This document shows, in pieces, positions 32,911 to 42,669 of a stretch of DNA of 44,164 nt. Position numbers and translations under genes: made by a program. This DNA is from an uncultured Ellagibacter sp. (GTDB taxonomy: Bacteria > Actinomycetota > Coriobacteriia > Coriobacteriales > Eggerthellaceae). The stretch lies in NCBI RefSeq assembly GCF_934643285.1, contig NZ_CAKUBT010000013.1, positions 1 to 44,164 on the forward strand, given 5' to 3'. The stretch's first letter is position 1; the number at the start of each line of letters is the position of its first letter. The notes under the pieces were generated by a model. That model made no database searches. It was not told the DNA's origin and saw nothing but the letters and a program-made list of their open reading frames with translations.

Positions 32911-35625
32911 ATGAATACGAACGAACATACTTCATACGACGTAGTCCTGCTCCCGACATACGCCGAGGCGCTCTCCTATCGGAAACGCGTTGCTGCCGAG
33001 GCCGGTCCCCGTGCGCTTTTTGGGGCGACGGTTGCCACGTTTCCCACCTGGATTGCCGACCTCTGGGAGCTTTTCGGCGACGGCCGGGTTATCGCGAGTC
33101 CTCTCGAGGTGGAAGCGCTCTCCGTGTCGCTGTGCTCGAAGGACCCAGCTGCGGCAGGCTGCGCCCGCGTGGTGACGGCCTGCCTTCAAAGCGCGGGAAT
33201 ACCCACCTTCGACGAGGCGTGTGCCCGTGCGAAGCGCGGCGAGGATTGCGGGGTCACTTCCGCGCAGGCTCGCGTGCTGCGCCTGTGCGCCGATGTGCGC
33301 GATGCGCTGCGAGGCTCCGGCCGTGTGCTTGCGGGGGAAGCGCTCAAGATGCTTCCGGGCGCTATGCCGTCGCGGCCCTTGCGCCTGCTCGTCGAGTGCT
33401 CGTCGCCCTTGTCAGCGCAGCAGAGGGCATTCCTCGAAGCGTGTCCGCTTATCAGCTACGAGGTTCGCTTGGCACCTGGCGGGGGAGGGATTCATCGCGC
33501 ACCTGAGGGCGTTCTCGTGAGGTTCGCCTTCCCCTCGGGAAGTTATGCCGAGCCAGCGACTTTGCGCGATGTCCTTTGCGGCGAAGATCGCGAAGGCGCG
33601 CTCGTCGTCTGCAAGGAGCCCCTGTCTCTGTTCGAGAAGCTTGCGCCTGCGCTTGCGGAAGCGGGGCTTTCGTGTGCCGTTCGAGCTAGCGTCCCCTTTG
33701 TCCAGACCGACTTCGGGCGTGCGATGCTCTCGCTTCGCCGATTCCTCGTCTCCGATGCTTGGCGCTCGGGCGACCTTATGGACTATCTGCTCTCGCCCTT
33801 CTCGGGGTTCTCTGTCGAGGGCGCTTATTCTATCGATGCGCAGATCCGCGGCAACCGGCTTATCGATTGCGAGTCGATAACGGCGTCGCTGCGCGAGAAG
33901 AGCCGCCTGTTCGAGGCAATGGAGGACATCGCAACCGACCGGGACGCCGACATACTGCTCGGCGAGCTCGAGGACGCGGTGCGCTCGATGGTCAAAAGGC
34001 CTGAAGCCTGGCGCCGCGAGCAGCTTGCGGCAATGGCGTCGCTGCGGGACGCCGCCTCGGCGGCACGTCTTGCCGATCTCGATATGCAAGGGGTCGTCGA
34101 TCTTCTGGCCCATGCGAGCGTCGACGCCTCGCGCTCGTTGGGCGTGGAAGCGGAAGGGCACTCCTGTGGCAGCGATCCTGCGGCCTTGCCCGCCGACGTC
34201 GTGTTCGCGGACTATCGACATGCGATGTCTTTCCCTTCCGCATCCTGCGATCTTGCCGTCGCGTGCGATCTCACCAGCGCCGCGTTTCCCGCCTCCGATT
34301 CCGACGATGCGGCGACGACGCTCCTTGCCAAACTGGGAATCTTTCCCGATGACGATGCGCTCTCGCGCATGCGCCGATCGTTCACGGCCCTGTTGGCGGC
34401 GCCCCGCAAGATGGTCCTCATCGTTCGTTGCCTCAACGACGAGAATGCCGACCCGACGTACCCCGCCGCCGTCCTCGAGGAATTCATCGACTGCTATCGC
34501 GAGGATCCGTCTGCAACCGATGACATCAAGAATCCCTTCATGTTGCCCGCTTGTTTGCAGGAGGGGATCGTCGAGCGCGGGGAGGAGACCCTTGTCGAGA
34601 ATGCCGTCATGGCGGGCGGCGACCTGCCATGCGAGACGGTCGAGCTTCCCGCGCCCGGCGAGGTGTCGGCGTCGAAGCGCCCGCTTGTCGTGTTGCCGCG
34701 CGTAGTGGCAGGGCAGGTGGTCGACGAGCCGTGCCTCTCTCCCTCGCAGATTGAAAGCTATTTGGAGTGCCCGTACAAGTGGTTCGCCCAGCGCCGTTTG
34801 CGTCTCGAAGGGCTCGACGAGGGATTCGGCCCACTGCAGATGGGCGATTTCGCCCACAGTGCGCTCAAGAGCTTCTACACCCATTTCCAAGAAGAGGTCG
34901 CACCCAAGGTGACGCGCGGAACGATTGATTCTGCCCGTGCCATCATGCGCGATGTGCTCGATCGGCACGAATCGCACCAATACGACCTGAAGCCTTCGGA
35001 CAACCGCCTCGTTCCCACGACGGAGCTCGAACGGCGCGACATGGATTCCCTCAAGCGCAAGCTGCTCGACTACCTCGATTACGAGGCCGAACTTCTGCCG
35101 ACGTTCCATCCTGCATATCTGGAATACAACATTGCGGAAGGCGCAACGGCAGAATACGCAGGTCATCTGCTCGTTGGAACGGCGGACCGCATCGATGTCG
35201 ACGATGAGGGGCACGCCGTGGTGCTCGACTATAAGGCGTCGGTTTCCCCTGAACACGAGCTTGCCGTGCGCGAAGAGGGAAGGCTTGGCAAGGTGCAGAC
35301 GCTCATCTATGCTCAGGTGGCCCGTCGAATGCTCGGACTTAACCCTGTCGGCGCGCTCTATGTTTGTTACGGAAAGAGGTGCGCCGTTACCGGAGCCTAT
35401 GACGCTACCGCACTCGAGTCGCCGCACCTTCCTTCCATGCGTCACGACAAATGCGAGTTCGCGCCGCGGAACGGCGAGTCATTTGCCGATCTGCTCGACA
35501 GGACCGAAGAGGCGATTGCCCGCGGCGTCGAGCGCATGCTTTCAGGTGACGTACGCCCTGATCCTTCAAGCCCCCATGCATGCACCTGGTGCCCGGTGCT
35601 CTCGTGCACAGAAAGAAGGGCATAG
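32911..35625 (+). CDS. addB: AddB/RexB-type subunit of the double-strand-break repair nuclease
   Basis: Partner of AddA in the helicase-nuclease that resects DNA ends for RecA. The 904-aa product has a helicase-like N-terminal region without a clear Walker A and a C-terminal PD-(D/E)XK nuclease with VVLDYKAS (about residue 770). The iron-sulfur cysteines are present: Cys620 in LECPYKWF and C891, C894, C899 near the end (HACTWCPVLSC). This matches the AddB layout. The ATG at 32911 follows a -10 box closely; earlier in-frame starts (32881, 32890) lie within the promoter. addA follows after 3 bases. Confidence 0.85.
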   Translation: MNTNEHTSYDVVLLPTYAEALSYRKRVAAEAGPRALFGATVATFPTWIADLWELFGDGRVIASPLEVEALSVSLCSKDPAAAGCARVVTACLQSAGIPTFDEACARAKRGEDCGVTSAQARVLRLCADVRDALRGSGRVLAGEALKMLPGAMPSRPLRLLVECSSPLSAQQRAFLEACPLISYEVRLAPGGGGIHRAPEGVLVRFAFPSGSYAEPATLRDVLCGEDREGALVVCKEPLSLFEKLAPALAEAGLSCAVRASVPFVQTDFGRAMLSLRRFLVSDAWRSGDLMDYLLSPFSGFSVEGAYSIDAQIRGNRLIDCESITASLREKSRLFEAMEDIATDRDADILLGELEDAVRSMVKRPEAWRREQLAAMASLRDAASAARLADLDMQGVVDLLAHASVDASRSLGVEAEGHSCGSDPAALPADVVFADYRHAMSFPSASCDLAVACDLTSAAFPASDSDDAATTLLAKLGIFPDDDALSRMRRSFTALLAAPRKMVLIVRCLNDENADPTYPAAVLEEFIDCYREDPSATDDIKNPFMLPACLQEGIVERGEETLVENAVMAGGDLPCETVELPAPGEVSASKRPLVVLPRVVAGQVVDEPCLSPSQIESYLECPYKWFAQRRLRLEGLDEGFGPLQMGDFAHSALKSFYTHFQEEVAPKVTRGTIDSARAIMRDVLDRHESHQYDLKPSDNRLVPTTELERRDMDSLKRKLLDYLDYEAELLPTFHPAYLEYNIAEGATAEYAGHLLVGTADRIDVDDEGHAVVLDYKASVSPEHELAVREEGRLGKVQTLIYAQVARRMLGLNPVGALYVCYGKRCAVTGAYDATALESPHLPSMRHDKCEFAPRNGESFADLLDRTEEAIARGVERMLSGDVRPDPSSPHACTWCPVLSCTERRA

Positions 35626-35628
35626 CAT

Positions 35629-38600
35629 ATGGCTCTCACTCCTGGACAGAAACAATGCGTCGATACGCTCGTGGGTCCCGTGGCGGTGTCTGCCGGTGCG
35701 GGCAGCGGAAAGACGTTTACGCTTACCCGCCGCATCGTCCATTCGCTTGAATGCGGGTTCGTCTCCGGCATCGATGAGGTGCTCGCGATTACGTTCACCT
35801 CGAAGGCGGCGGGCGAGATCAAGTCTCGTGTGAAGGGCGCGCTCAAGGCCTGTAGGCGGACTGACCAGGCGCTCCTCGTCGACTCCGCCTGGATTTCCAC
35901 CATTCATGGTGCCTGCGCCCGCATGCTTCGCGCCCATGCGCTCGACTTGGGAATCGCCCCCGATTTCACGGTGGCGGACGAGGCGACTGCAAACGACATG
36001 CTCGATGCCGCGCTCGAGGAGGTGCTCGGCTCAGAGAACGACATCATCTCGCCTGGCGACTACGATGCGCTATTCACGGAGTATGCAGCTCGTCAGGCGG
36101 GATCGATGTCTGCCGCAAGCGTTGAAGGCATGGTGCGCGACATCGTCGTTGCTGCGCAATCGAGCCCCGAAGGGATGGCGTCTATCGTGCCGGCGCCGTC
36201 GGCGGCATCGCCCCGCAAGCTCATGGCGCGCATGGCGTCTTTGGCGGGCGATATCACGGCGGTGTGCGAGGCCCAAAAGCCGGGAAAGACCCGCGACGCG
36301 TTCCTCGACGGTACGGCCCGTGCGCTCGAGGGGCTCGAGGACGTGCAGCAGCAGGGTGCGGAACCATCACCTGAGCAGGTCTTAGAGCTATTCAACGCGT
36401 TCCCGGTTCCCAGCCGCGCGTTCGGCACGTCTGAATACAAGGAGTACGCAACCGAAGCGGCGCAAGGGTATCTCTCCTTGATGATGGAAGCTCGTCTTGC
36501 CCTTGCCGAGCCGCGCATGCACGAGGTGATCGACCTGTCGGGTCGTGTCTTCGACGCGTATCGCCGGCGCAAGCGTGAGGCGGGCATGCTCGACAACGAC
36601 GACCTGCTCACGATGGCGTCGCGCATGTTCAGCGAGCACCCTGAAATCGCTGCCGAGTACGCCAATCGCTTCAAGCTGATCATGGTCGACGAGTTCCAAG
36701 ACACCGATCAGTTGCAGGTGAATATGATCAAACGCATGGCGGGCAAGAACTTCGAGCGCCTGTGCACGGTTGGCGATGCGCAGCAGAGCATCTACCGTTT
36801 CCGCGGGGCGGACGTCTCGGTCTACGATAGGCACCTTGCATCGGTGGCAAGCACTAACGAAGCAGGCCTTATCGAGCTTGCCGATAATTTCAGAAGCCAT
36901 GGTGACGTGCTCGCATTCGTCGACTGCGTGTTCAGTCAGACGAGTGTGTTCGGACGCTCGTTCATGTCGCTTTCCGCATCGCGCGATTCTGGTCGCATCG
37001 ACTGCCCCTACCAGGGGTCTGATCCGCGCATCGAGGTGCAGCTCACAACCTATCCCCGAGGTGTTGCCTCGGATTCGGCGCGCGCAACGGTTGCGCAGCG
37101 GATTGCGGAGCGTTTTGCGAAGCTTGTCGACGAGGGCCATTCGGCGGGTGACATGGTGGTCTTGCTTGGCAGCATGCGGTGTGCCGACATTTATGCTGAT
37201 GCTATACGCGAGAAGGGGCTTTCGTGTGTGGTCTCAGGGGGGTCCATCTTTGGCCGCGCGCCAGAAGTGCGCCTTGCGGTGCGGCTCGCCGAGGTCATTG
37301 CGAACCCCAAGGATACTGAAGCCCTTTTCGAGGTTCTCTCGAGCGAAATCTTCGCGCTCACTGCAGACGATTTCATCGACCTTTCGACAGGCCTTGACGA
37401 GCTGCGCGGCATTCCCCGCCGCCGTTCGCTCGATTCCGGTGTGTCGGTGTGCGCCGCCGCTGAAGACGAAGCGTCGCTCACGCCCGGTCTCCGCGCTGCA
37501 GTACGAACGCTGAAAAAGGCGGCGTTTCGCGTGCGACTCGAGCCCCTCTCCGAGGTCATGGAGGGCGTCCTCATCGATTCTGGCTGGCTTCGCCGACTCG
37601 AAGACGAAGGCGCCGAAGGGCTTGCGCGCGCGGCAAACGTCTACAAGGCATGCCGCCTCGCTCGCGACATCGAGCACAGGAAAGGGTCGGGTCCTGCTCA
37701 GACCGCAGTCGAGCTGCGTGCGCATATCGAGATCGCGAAAGAGGCTCCGGGATCGCTTTCCTCGAAGTCAGGCGATTTCGTCCGCATCATGACCGTCCAC
37801 TCAAGCAAGGGCCTCGAATTCCCCATCGTCGCGGTGGCCGAGCTGCGCTCCGACGAGGTGCGCTCATCGCGAATGGTGCGAACCACGCTCAATGGCAAAA
37901 CCTATCTCTCGCTCGATGCGGGAGCGACCGCAACGCGCCTGACCGCGAAGCAATCGCAGCTCATCGCGAAATGCACGGCAGTGGCTCCTTTCGTGGGGGA
38001 CGAAGACGACGAATACTTCCAACAGCTGATCGAGCACCCCGGTGACCATAGTCCCGTGGAGGTCCGCTGCGCGATTCGCCAACATGAGCATCTCGGCGAA
38101 ACTGAGGAGACGCGTCGACTTCTCTACGTCGCGCTTACCCGTGCGCAGGAGGCAATCATCTGCGCAATTGCCGGGAAGACGACGAAAGACGACCCGACAG
38201 GCCTTGCAAAGAGCGTATGGGGAAGTGTGGAGTCCGCCCTGTGCGGGGAAGGCAATGCCTTCGAGTCGGGCGTGTCTCTGCTCGATTTCGGCGGCGAGTC
38301 TCCCGCGCGCGTTGAGCGCATCGACTTGGCTGTTGAGTCGGAAGAACCTTGTGATTCTGAAGGCGTCGACGCCGAAGACAACGATGAAGCGGCAAATCAA
38401 GAAGAAGGGTGCTCGCTTGCAGACGAGTCCGACCCAGCACGGCGAACCATCGAGATTCCCGAAGTCTTGCCCCACAGCGAGCTGCTAGCTCAGGCGTGGC
38501 CTGCGTCCCGTGCCGATGTGTTCAGCTATTCGTCGATTGCACACAGCTCATCGGATGAGGTTGAAGTCGACTCGGTTGAGGAAGATCTTGCATTGTCGAA

Positions 38601-39279
38601 AGTGCAGTCCTTCGAAGAGCCTGGTTTTTCGGAGGCGGACGAGACGGCGTGGACTGCGATTCGAGCTTCGCTTTCGGGGGATGCCGACAAGGCGACGGAC
38701 TTGGGCACCGCCTTCCACAGGCTTGCCCAGCAGGCAGTATGCACCCATACCGAGAACGCCGCCCTCGTCTGCCCCGACAAATCGCACGTTGATGCGCTCG
38801 CTCGCCATTGCGGGCTTTCCGACTTGCAGCGCATTCGCCTCACCGAAGCGCTTGCGCGATGGTTTAAAAGCGATCTTGCGGCACGCGTCGTGACATTTTC
38901 CCGCCTTCGCGCGGAAGTTCCCTTCTTCGTGCGCGTGGGGCACGGAGCCGACGCGCCTTTCATGGAGGGGGAAATCGACCTTCTCGCCGATGGGGAAGAC
39001 GGTCGCACAGCGCTCGTCGTAGACTATAAAACAGGTGGGTCGCCAGGGGAAACGCCGGCACAGTTGCACGAAAAGCATCGACTTCAGGCGCTTTGCTACG
39101 CGTATGCCCTGCTCATGCAAGGCTATGAATCCACGGAGTTCGCATTCGTGCGTGTGGAGCAGCCCGACGATACCAAAGAAGGCCAGCCGCAGCAGATGAA
39201 CTACACCTTTTCCGCAGCTGACCTTCCGACAATCGAAGGGGAAATACTTGCGCGCTACGCGAGCAGCTTCTCCGCGTAA
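35629..39279 (+). CDS. addA: AddA-type helicase-nuclease
   Basis: Motor and nuclease subunit of AddAB, processing double-strand breaks. The 1216-aa product is a UvrD-like SF1 helicase. It has the Q motif near LTPGQKQCVDT, Walker A SAGAGSGKTFTLTRR (about residue 20-34), TFTSKAA, VDEFQDTD (about 352), QSIYRFRGAD and TVHSSKGLEFPIV. It also has YVALTRAQE, and a C-terminal PD-(D/E)XK nuclease with LVVDYKTGG (about 1130). An acidic insertion (about 900-960) precedes the nuclease part. Length is normal. It starts 3 bases after addB; its 3' end overlaps the convergent aminotransferase gene by 25 bases. Confidence 0.92.
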   Translation: MALTPGQKQCVDTLVGPVAVSAGAGSGKTFTLTRRIVHSLECGFVSGIDEVLAITFTSKAAGEIKSRVKGALKACRRTDQALLVDSAWISTIHGACARMLRAHALDLGIAPDFTVADEATANDMLDAALEEVLGSENDIISPGDYDALFTEYAARQAGSMSAASVEGMVRDIVVAAQSSPEGMASIVPAPSAASPRKLMARMASLAGDITAVCEAQKPGKTRDAFLDGTARALEGLEDVQQQGAEPSPEQVLELFNAFPVPSRAFGTSEYKEYATEAAQGYLSLMMEARLALAEPRMHEVIDLSGRVFDAYRRRKREAGMLDNDDLLTMASRMFSEHPEIAAEYANRFKLIMVDEFQDTDQLQVNMIKRMAGKNFERLCTVGDAQQSIYRFRGADVSVYDRHLASVASTNEAGLIELADNFRSHGDVLAFVDCVFSQTSVFGRSFMSLSASRDSGRIDCPYQGSDPRIEVQLTTYPRGVASDSARATVAQRIAERFAKLVDEGHSAGDMVVLLGSMRCADIYADAIREKGLSCVVSGGSIFGRAPEVRLAVRLAEVIANPKDTEALFEVLSSEIFALTADDFIDLSTGLDELRGIPRRRSLDSGVSVCAAAEDEASLTPGLRAAVRTLKKAAFRVRLEPLSEVMEGVLIDSGWLRRLEDEGAEGLARAANVYKACRLARDIEHRKGSGPAQTAVELRAHIEIAKEAPGSLSSKSGDFVRIMTVHSSKGLEFPIVAVAELRSDEVRSSRMVRTTLNGKTYLSLDAGATATRLTAKQSQLIAKCTAVAPFVGDEDDEYFQQLIEHPGDHSPVEVRCAIRQHEHLGETEETRRLLYVALTRAQEAIICAIAGKTTKDDPTGLAKSVWGSVESALCGEGNAFESGVSLLDFGGESPARVERIDLAVESEEPCDSEGVDAEDNDEAANQEEGCSLADESDPARRTIEIPEVLPHSELLAQAWPASRADVFSYSSIAHSSSDEVEVDSVEEDLALSKVQSFEEPGFSEADETAWTAIRASLSGDADKATDLGTAFHRLAQQAVCTHTENAALVCPDKSHVDALARHCGLSDLQRIRLTEALARWFKSDLAARVVTFSRLRAEVPFFVRVGHGADAPFMEGEIDLLADGEDGRTALVVDYKTGGSPGETPAQLHEKHRLQALCYAYALLMQGYESTEFAFVRVEQPDDTKEGQPQQMNYTFSAADLPTIEGEILARYASSFSA

Positions 39280-40541
39280 GCGATCTTCACGCAGCAGACG
39301 AACACATTGAGCGCCTCGCGAAGCTCGTAGAGCGGGGGAAGCGTGGGCGCGATGCGAATGTTGCTGTCGTAGGGGTCGTGCTTGTACGGCCAGGTCGCGC
39401 CAGCGTCCGTCATCGTGACGCCCGCTTCCTTCGCGAGCTGCACGATGCGCTTTGCACACCCCTCAGGCGCGTCGAAGGACACGAAGTATCCGCCGCGCGG
39501 TTTGGTCCATGTGCACCCGCCGACCTCGGAAAGGCCCATGGTGAGCTCGTTTTCGACGAGCGTGAACTTCGGGCGCAGGATATCGGCATGCTTCTCCATG
39601 TGGGCGGCGATGCCGTCGGCGTTCTTCAAAAACCTCACATGGCGAAGCTGGTTGAGCTTATCGTAGCTGATGACGGTCGTGGCCATGCGCTTCTTGATTT
39701 CGGCGATATTGTCGGGGCTCGCGGCGATGGCAGAGATGCCGGCTCCAGGAAGCGTTACCTTCGACGTGGACGCGAACTTGAAGTAACGGTCGGGGTTGCC
39801 CGCTTCTCGGCATGCCTCGGCGATGTCGAGGAGTTGGTCCTGGTCGGCCTTGAACGGGTTCAGGTGATGGACGCTGTAGGCGTTGTCCCAGAAGATGCGG
39901 AAATCGTCAGCAGCGCAGGGCATGGCCGCCAAGCGACGAACGACTTCCTTGGAATAGGTGACGCCGCCAGGGTTGGAGTACTTGGGGACGCACCAGATGC
40001 CCTTCACGGAATCGTCCTCGGCGACGATTCTCTCGACCTCATCCATATCAGGGCCGTTTTCGTCCATCTTCACGGGAATCATCTCGATGCCGAACGATTC
40101 CGTGATGCCGAAGTGGCGGTCGTAACCGGGAACGGGGCAAATCCATTTGATGCCGGGGTACTGCGCCCAGGGTTTGCTGCCGAGTGTGCCGAAGTCGAGG
40201 CATCGAGCGACGGCATTGCCCATGAGCGTCAGGCTCGAGTTTCCGCCGACGATCACATTTTCCGGTACATCATCGAGCATCACTGCCATCAGGCGCTTCG
40301 CCTCGGGAAGACCGTCGAGCACGCCGTAGTTGCGACAGTCGGTGCCGTCCTCGGCGATGCAATCTTGCGCGCTTGAAATGCAGGAGAGCAGGGGCAGGCT
40401 CAAATCGAGCTGCTCTGCGCTCGGTTTGCCGCGAGCCATATTGAGTGAAAGACCCTTTGCTTTGAACTGCGCGTACTCTTCTTTCAATCGATTGAGCTCG
40501 CTTTGGAGCTCCGCGCGATCCATTTGTTCGAATGCAGCCAT
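39255..40541 (-). CDS. Aspartate aminotransferase, subgroup 1c type
   Basis: PLP enzyme that would interconvert aspartate and oxaloacetate with 2-oxoglutarate/glutamate. The 428-aa product shows SLNMARGKPSAEQLDLS near the N-terminus, a feature of the unusual 1c subgroup (Pfam Asp_aminotransf). NYGVLDGLPEAKRLMAVML, WCVPKYSNPGG, the PLP-region FWDNAYSVHH and the Lys of FASTSKVTLPGAG follow, and the Arg-containing SNIRIAPTLP is near the end. The subgroup is best known from actinobacteria such as Corynebacterium. AAAGGATG precedes ATG 40541. It overlaps addA tail to tail by 25 bases with no terminator seen. Confidence 0.85.
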   Translation of the reverse strand: MAAFEQMDRAELQSELNRLKEEYAQFKAKGLSLNMARGKPSAEQLDLSLPLLSCISSAQDCIAEDGTDCRNYGVLDGLPEAKRLMAVMLDDVPENVIVGGNSSLTLMGNAVARCLDFGTLGSKPWAQYPGIKWICPVPGYDRHFGITESFGIEMIPVKMDENGPDMDEVERIVAEDDSVKGIWCVPKYSNPGGVTYSKEVVRRLAAMPCAADDFRIFWDNAYSVHHLNPFKADQDQLLDIAEACREAGNPDRYFKFASTSKVTLPGAGISAIAASPDNIAEIKKRMATTVISYDKLNQLRHVRFLKNADGIAAHMEKHADILRPKFTLVENELTMGLSEVGGCTWTKPRGGYFVSFDAPEGCAKRIVQLAKEAGVTMTDAGATWPYKHDPYDSNIRIAPTLPPLYELREALNVFVCCVKIAYAEKLLA

Positions 40542-40601
40542 TTCTCATCCTTTGCCGTGTGCGGCGAAACGTGCGATACGCCGCGAATCTTGCCGCCCTT
40601 G

Positions 40602-40630
40602 ATATTACGTTTGCACGCGCGATGCGACAA
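40602..40630 (-). promoter_or_regulatory. Promoter of the aspartate aminotransferase gene
   Basis: On the minus strand TTGTCG (40625-40630), a 17-base spacer and TAATAT (40602-40607) form a good promoter about 60 bases before the ATG. Confidence 0.6.
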
Positions 40631-40791
40631 GTTTCAATTGCGAGAAATCCTCGGCATCCTCGCGTATCGCAGGTATCGACACCACTCAAACACCCTTTCA
40701 TGCTCTTTACTAAAGAAAGCGAAAGGGCCGCCGTTTCGCGAATCGTTCACACAGCGACCGAAATATCACTTTAGTCGGGAAAAGTATGCCG

Positions 40792-40797
40792 TATAAT
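40792..40797 (+). promoter_or_regulatory. -10 box of the symporter gene
   Basis: A perfect TATAAT lies 30 bases before the symporter ATG; GAGAGGG serves as the ribosome binding site. The -35 region (CTTTAG at 17 bases) is weak. Confidence 0.5.
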
Positions 40798-40827
40798 TCG
40801 CCTATTCGACTATCGAGAGGGATGAAA

Positions 40828-42390
40828 ATGGTTACTGGTGATTTTTGGGTACTCCTGGCGATGCTTCTGTATTTCATCGTCGTTGTGCTCGTCGGCTTCG
40901 TCTATGCGAAGAAGTCGAACGCCTCAAGCGAGGCGTACTTCCTCGGCGGTCGCGGGCTTGGCCCGTGGCTCACGGCGCTTTCCGCGGAAGCGTCGGACAT
41001 GTCCGGGTGGCTGCTCATGGGCCTTCCCGGCGTTGCATACTTCACGGGCGCGTCGGACGCCATGTGGACGGCGATCGGCCTTGCTATCGGCACGTATCTC
41101 AATTGGAAGTTCGTGGCGAAGCGTCTGCGCAAGTACTCCGAGGTGGCGAACAACTCCATCACCGTCCCCGACTTCTTCTCGAACCGCTTTCACGACAACA
41201 AGCATATCCTCATGACGATTGCGGCCATCATCACGCTCGTCTTCTTCTCGATTTACACGGGAAGCTGCTTTGTGACTTGCGGTAAGCTGTTCTCGACGCT
41301 CTTCGGGCTCGACTACGCGACGATGATGGTGCTCGGTGCCATCATCGTGTTCCTCTACACGTTCGTTGGCGGATATCTCTCCGTCTGCACGACCGACCTC
41401 ATCCAGGGCACGCTCATGTTCTTCGCGCTCGCCACAGTGTTCATCGGCAGCGTCGCGCAGGCGGGCGGCGTCGAGAACACGGTCGCTTTCCTGCAGGATA
41501 TCCCCGGATTCCTTTCGGGTACGCAGATTGCAACCCCTATTCTCGATGCGGCGGGCAACCAAGTCGTCGAGAACGGTGCGCCGCTGTTCGGAGCGGCAGG
41601 GGAGTACGGGCTCATCACCATCGTGTCGGGTCTCGCGTGGGGCCTTGGATACTTCGGTATGCCCCAGGTGCTCGTGCGCTTCATGAGCGTGCGTCATTCC
41701 GACGAAATCAAGAAGTCCCGCATCATCGCGATGATCTGGCTGGTGGTGTCGCTTTCGAGTGCGGTGTGCATCGGCCTTATCGGGCGCGCCGTCATCCCGA
41801 CGGAGTTCCTCACACAGTCTGCCGCGGAAAATGTCTTCGTCGTGCTCTCGCGCATGATTCTGCCATCCTTCGCCTGCGGCCTCGTCGTTTCGGGTATCTT
41901 CGCAGCGGCGATGAGCTCCTCGTCTTCCTATCTGCTTATTTCCGGCTCGGCGGTCGCAACGAACATCTTCAAGGGCCTGATCAAACGCGACGCGACCGAT
42001 CGCCAGGTCATGATCGTCGCCCGTTTCACCTTGGCTGCCGTTCTTCTGTTCGGCATCATCATCGCGATGGACTCCAACTCGTCCATCTTCAACGTCGTGT
42101 CCTACGCATGGGCGGGCTTCGGTGCGTCGTTTGGCCCCCTCGTGCTGTTCTCCTTGTACTGGAAGCGTACGACGCTGCAAGGCGGTATCGCCGGCATGCT
42201 CGTCGGCGCAGCGTCGGTCTTCGCGTGGCATAATCTGGTGAAACCTCTCGGCGGCTGGTTCGGCGTCTATGAGCTCTTGCCGGCATTCGTGTTCGCCTGC
42301 ATCGCCATCGTGGTGGTCTCGCTGCTCACGAAAAAGCCTTCCGAGGAAATCGAGAAGGAATTCGATACCTACATGGATCTCGACGTGTAG
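40828..42390 (+). CDS. putP: Sodium/proline symporter
   Basis: Sodium-coupled uptake of proline through the cytoplasmic membrane (SSS family, LeuT fold). The 520-aa product has thirteen or so hydrophobic segments with PutP motifs: GGRGLGPWLTALSAEASDMSGWLLMGLPG in the second segment, TVPDFFSNRF, LYTFVGGYLSVCTTDLIQG, WGLGYFGMPQVLVRFM and SGIFAAAMSSSSSYLLISGSA. The start is set at ATG 40828, 6 bases after GAGAGGG; ATG 40822 is too close to that site. A terminator follows. Its proximity to an aspartate aminotransferase fits amino acid use, though they are divergently transcribed. Confidence 0.9.
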   Translation: MVTGDFWVLLAMLLYFIVVVLVGFVYAKKSNASSEAYFLGGRGLGPWLTALSAEASDMSGWLLMGLPGVAYFTGASDAMWTAIGLAIGTYLNWKFVAKRLRKYSEVANNSITVPDFFSNRFHDNKHILMTIAAIITLVFFSIYTGSCFVTCGKLFSTLFGLDYATMMVLGAIIVFLYTFVGGYLSVCTTDLIQGTLMFFALATVFIGSVAQAGGVENTVAFLQDIPGFLSGTQIATPILDAAGNQVVENGAPLFGAAGEYGLITIVSGLAWGLGYFGMPQVLVRFMSVRHSDEIKKSRIIAMIWLVVSLSSAVCIGLIGRAVIPTEFLTQSAAENVFVVLSRMILPSFACGLVVSGIFAAAMSSSSSYLLISGSAVATNIFKGLIKRDATDRQVMIVARFTLAAVLLFGIIIAMDSNSSIFNVVSYAWAGFGASFGPLVLFSLYWKRTTLQGGIAGMLVGAASVFAWHNLVKPLGGWFGVYELLPAFVFACIAIVVVSLLTKKPSEEIEKEFDTYMDLDV

Positions 42391-42413
42391 CGCGCCGCCA
42401 GTACCAATTGAGC

Positions 42414-42450
42414 GAAACGGCCCCTGTGCAGACAGTGGGCCGTTTCTTTT
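42414..42450 (+). terminator. Terminator after putP
   Basis: GAAACGGCCC (42414-42423) pairs with GGGCCGTTTC (42437-42446) around a 13-nt loop, followed by TTTT. Confidence 0.85.
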
Positions 42451-42607
42451 ATACGGTGAGACGGGGAGGACGCTTCCCGTTCTGCAGGAGATGAGGTCAT
42501 CCCAATTTGCCACAGAGAAGGCGAGCAGGGAACCAGGGTGCGCGCCCTAATGCTATACGATCTACGCTTTCCCAGCCTGTTAATGCAGCTATTGCCTTAG
42601 TAGTATA

Positions 42608-42646
42608 AAGAACGCCCCCGTTTCTCCTTGAAGAAGCGGGGGCGTT
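42608..42646 (-). terminator. Terminator after the NlpC/P60 gene
   Basis: AACGCCCCCG and CGGGGGCGTT (42611-42620, 42637-42646) form a 10-bp stem; on the minus strand it is followed by CTTTAT. The 150 bases between this and the putP terminator hold no recognisable feature. Confidence 0.8.
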
Positions 42647-42669
42647 GAGCGCATCTTATAAAGAGACAT

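Noticed and set aside
33412..35445. 677-codon open frame opposite addB
   Set aside because: Antisense reading of a gene with clear nuclease motifs; the translated sequence has no recognisable domain.
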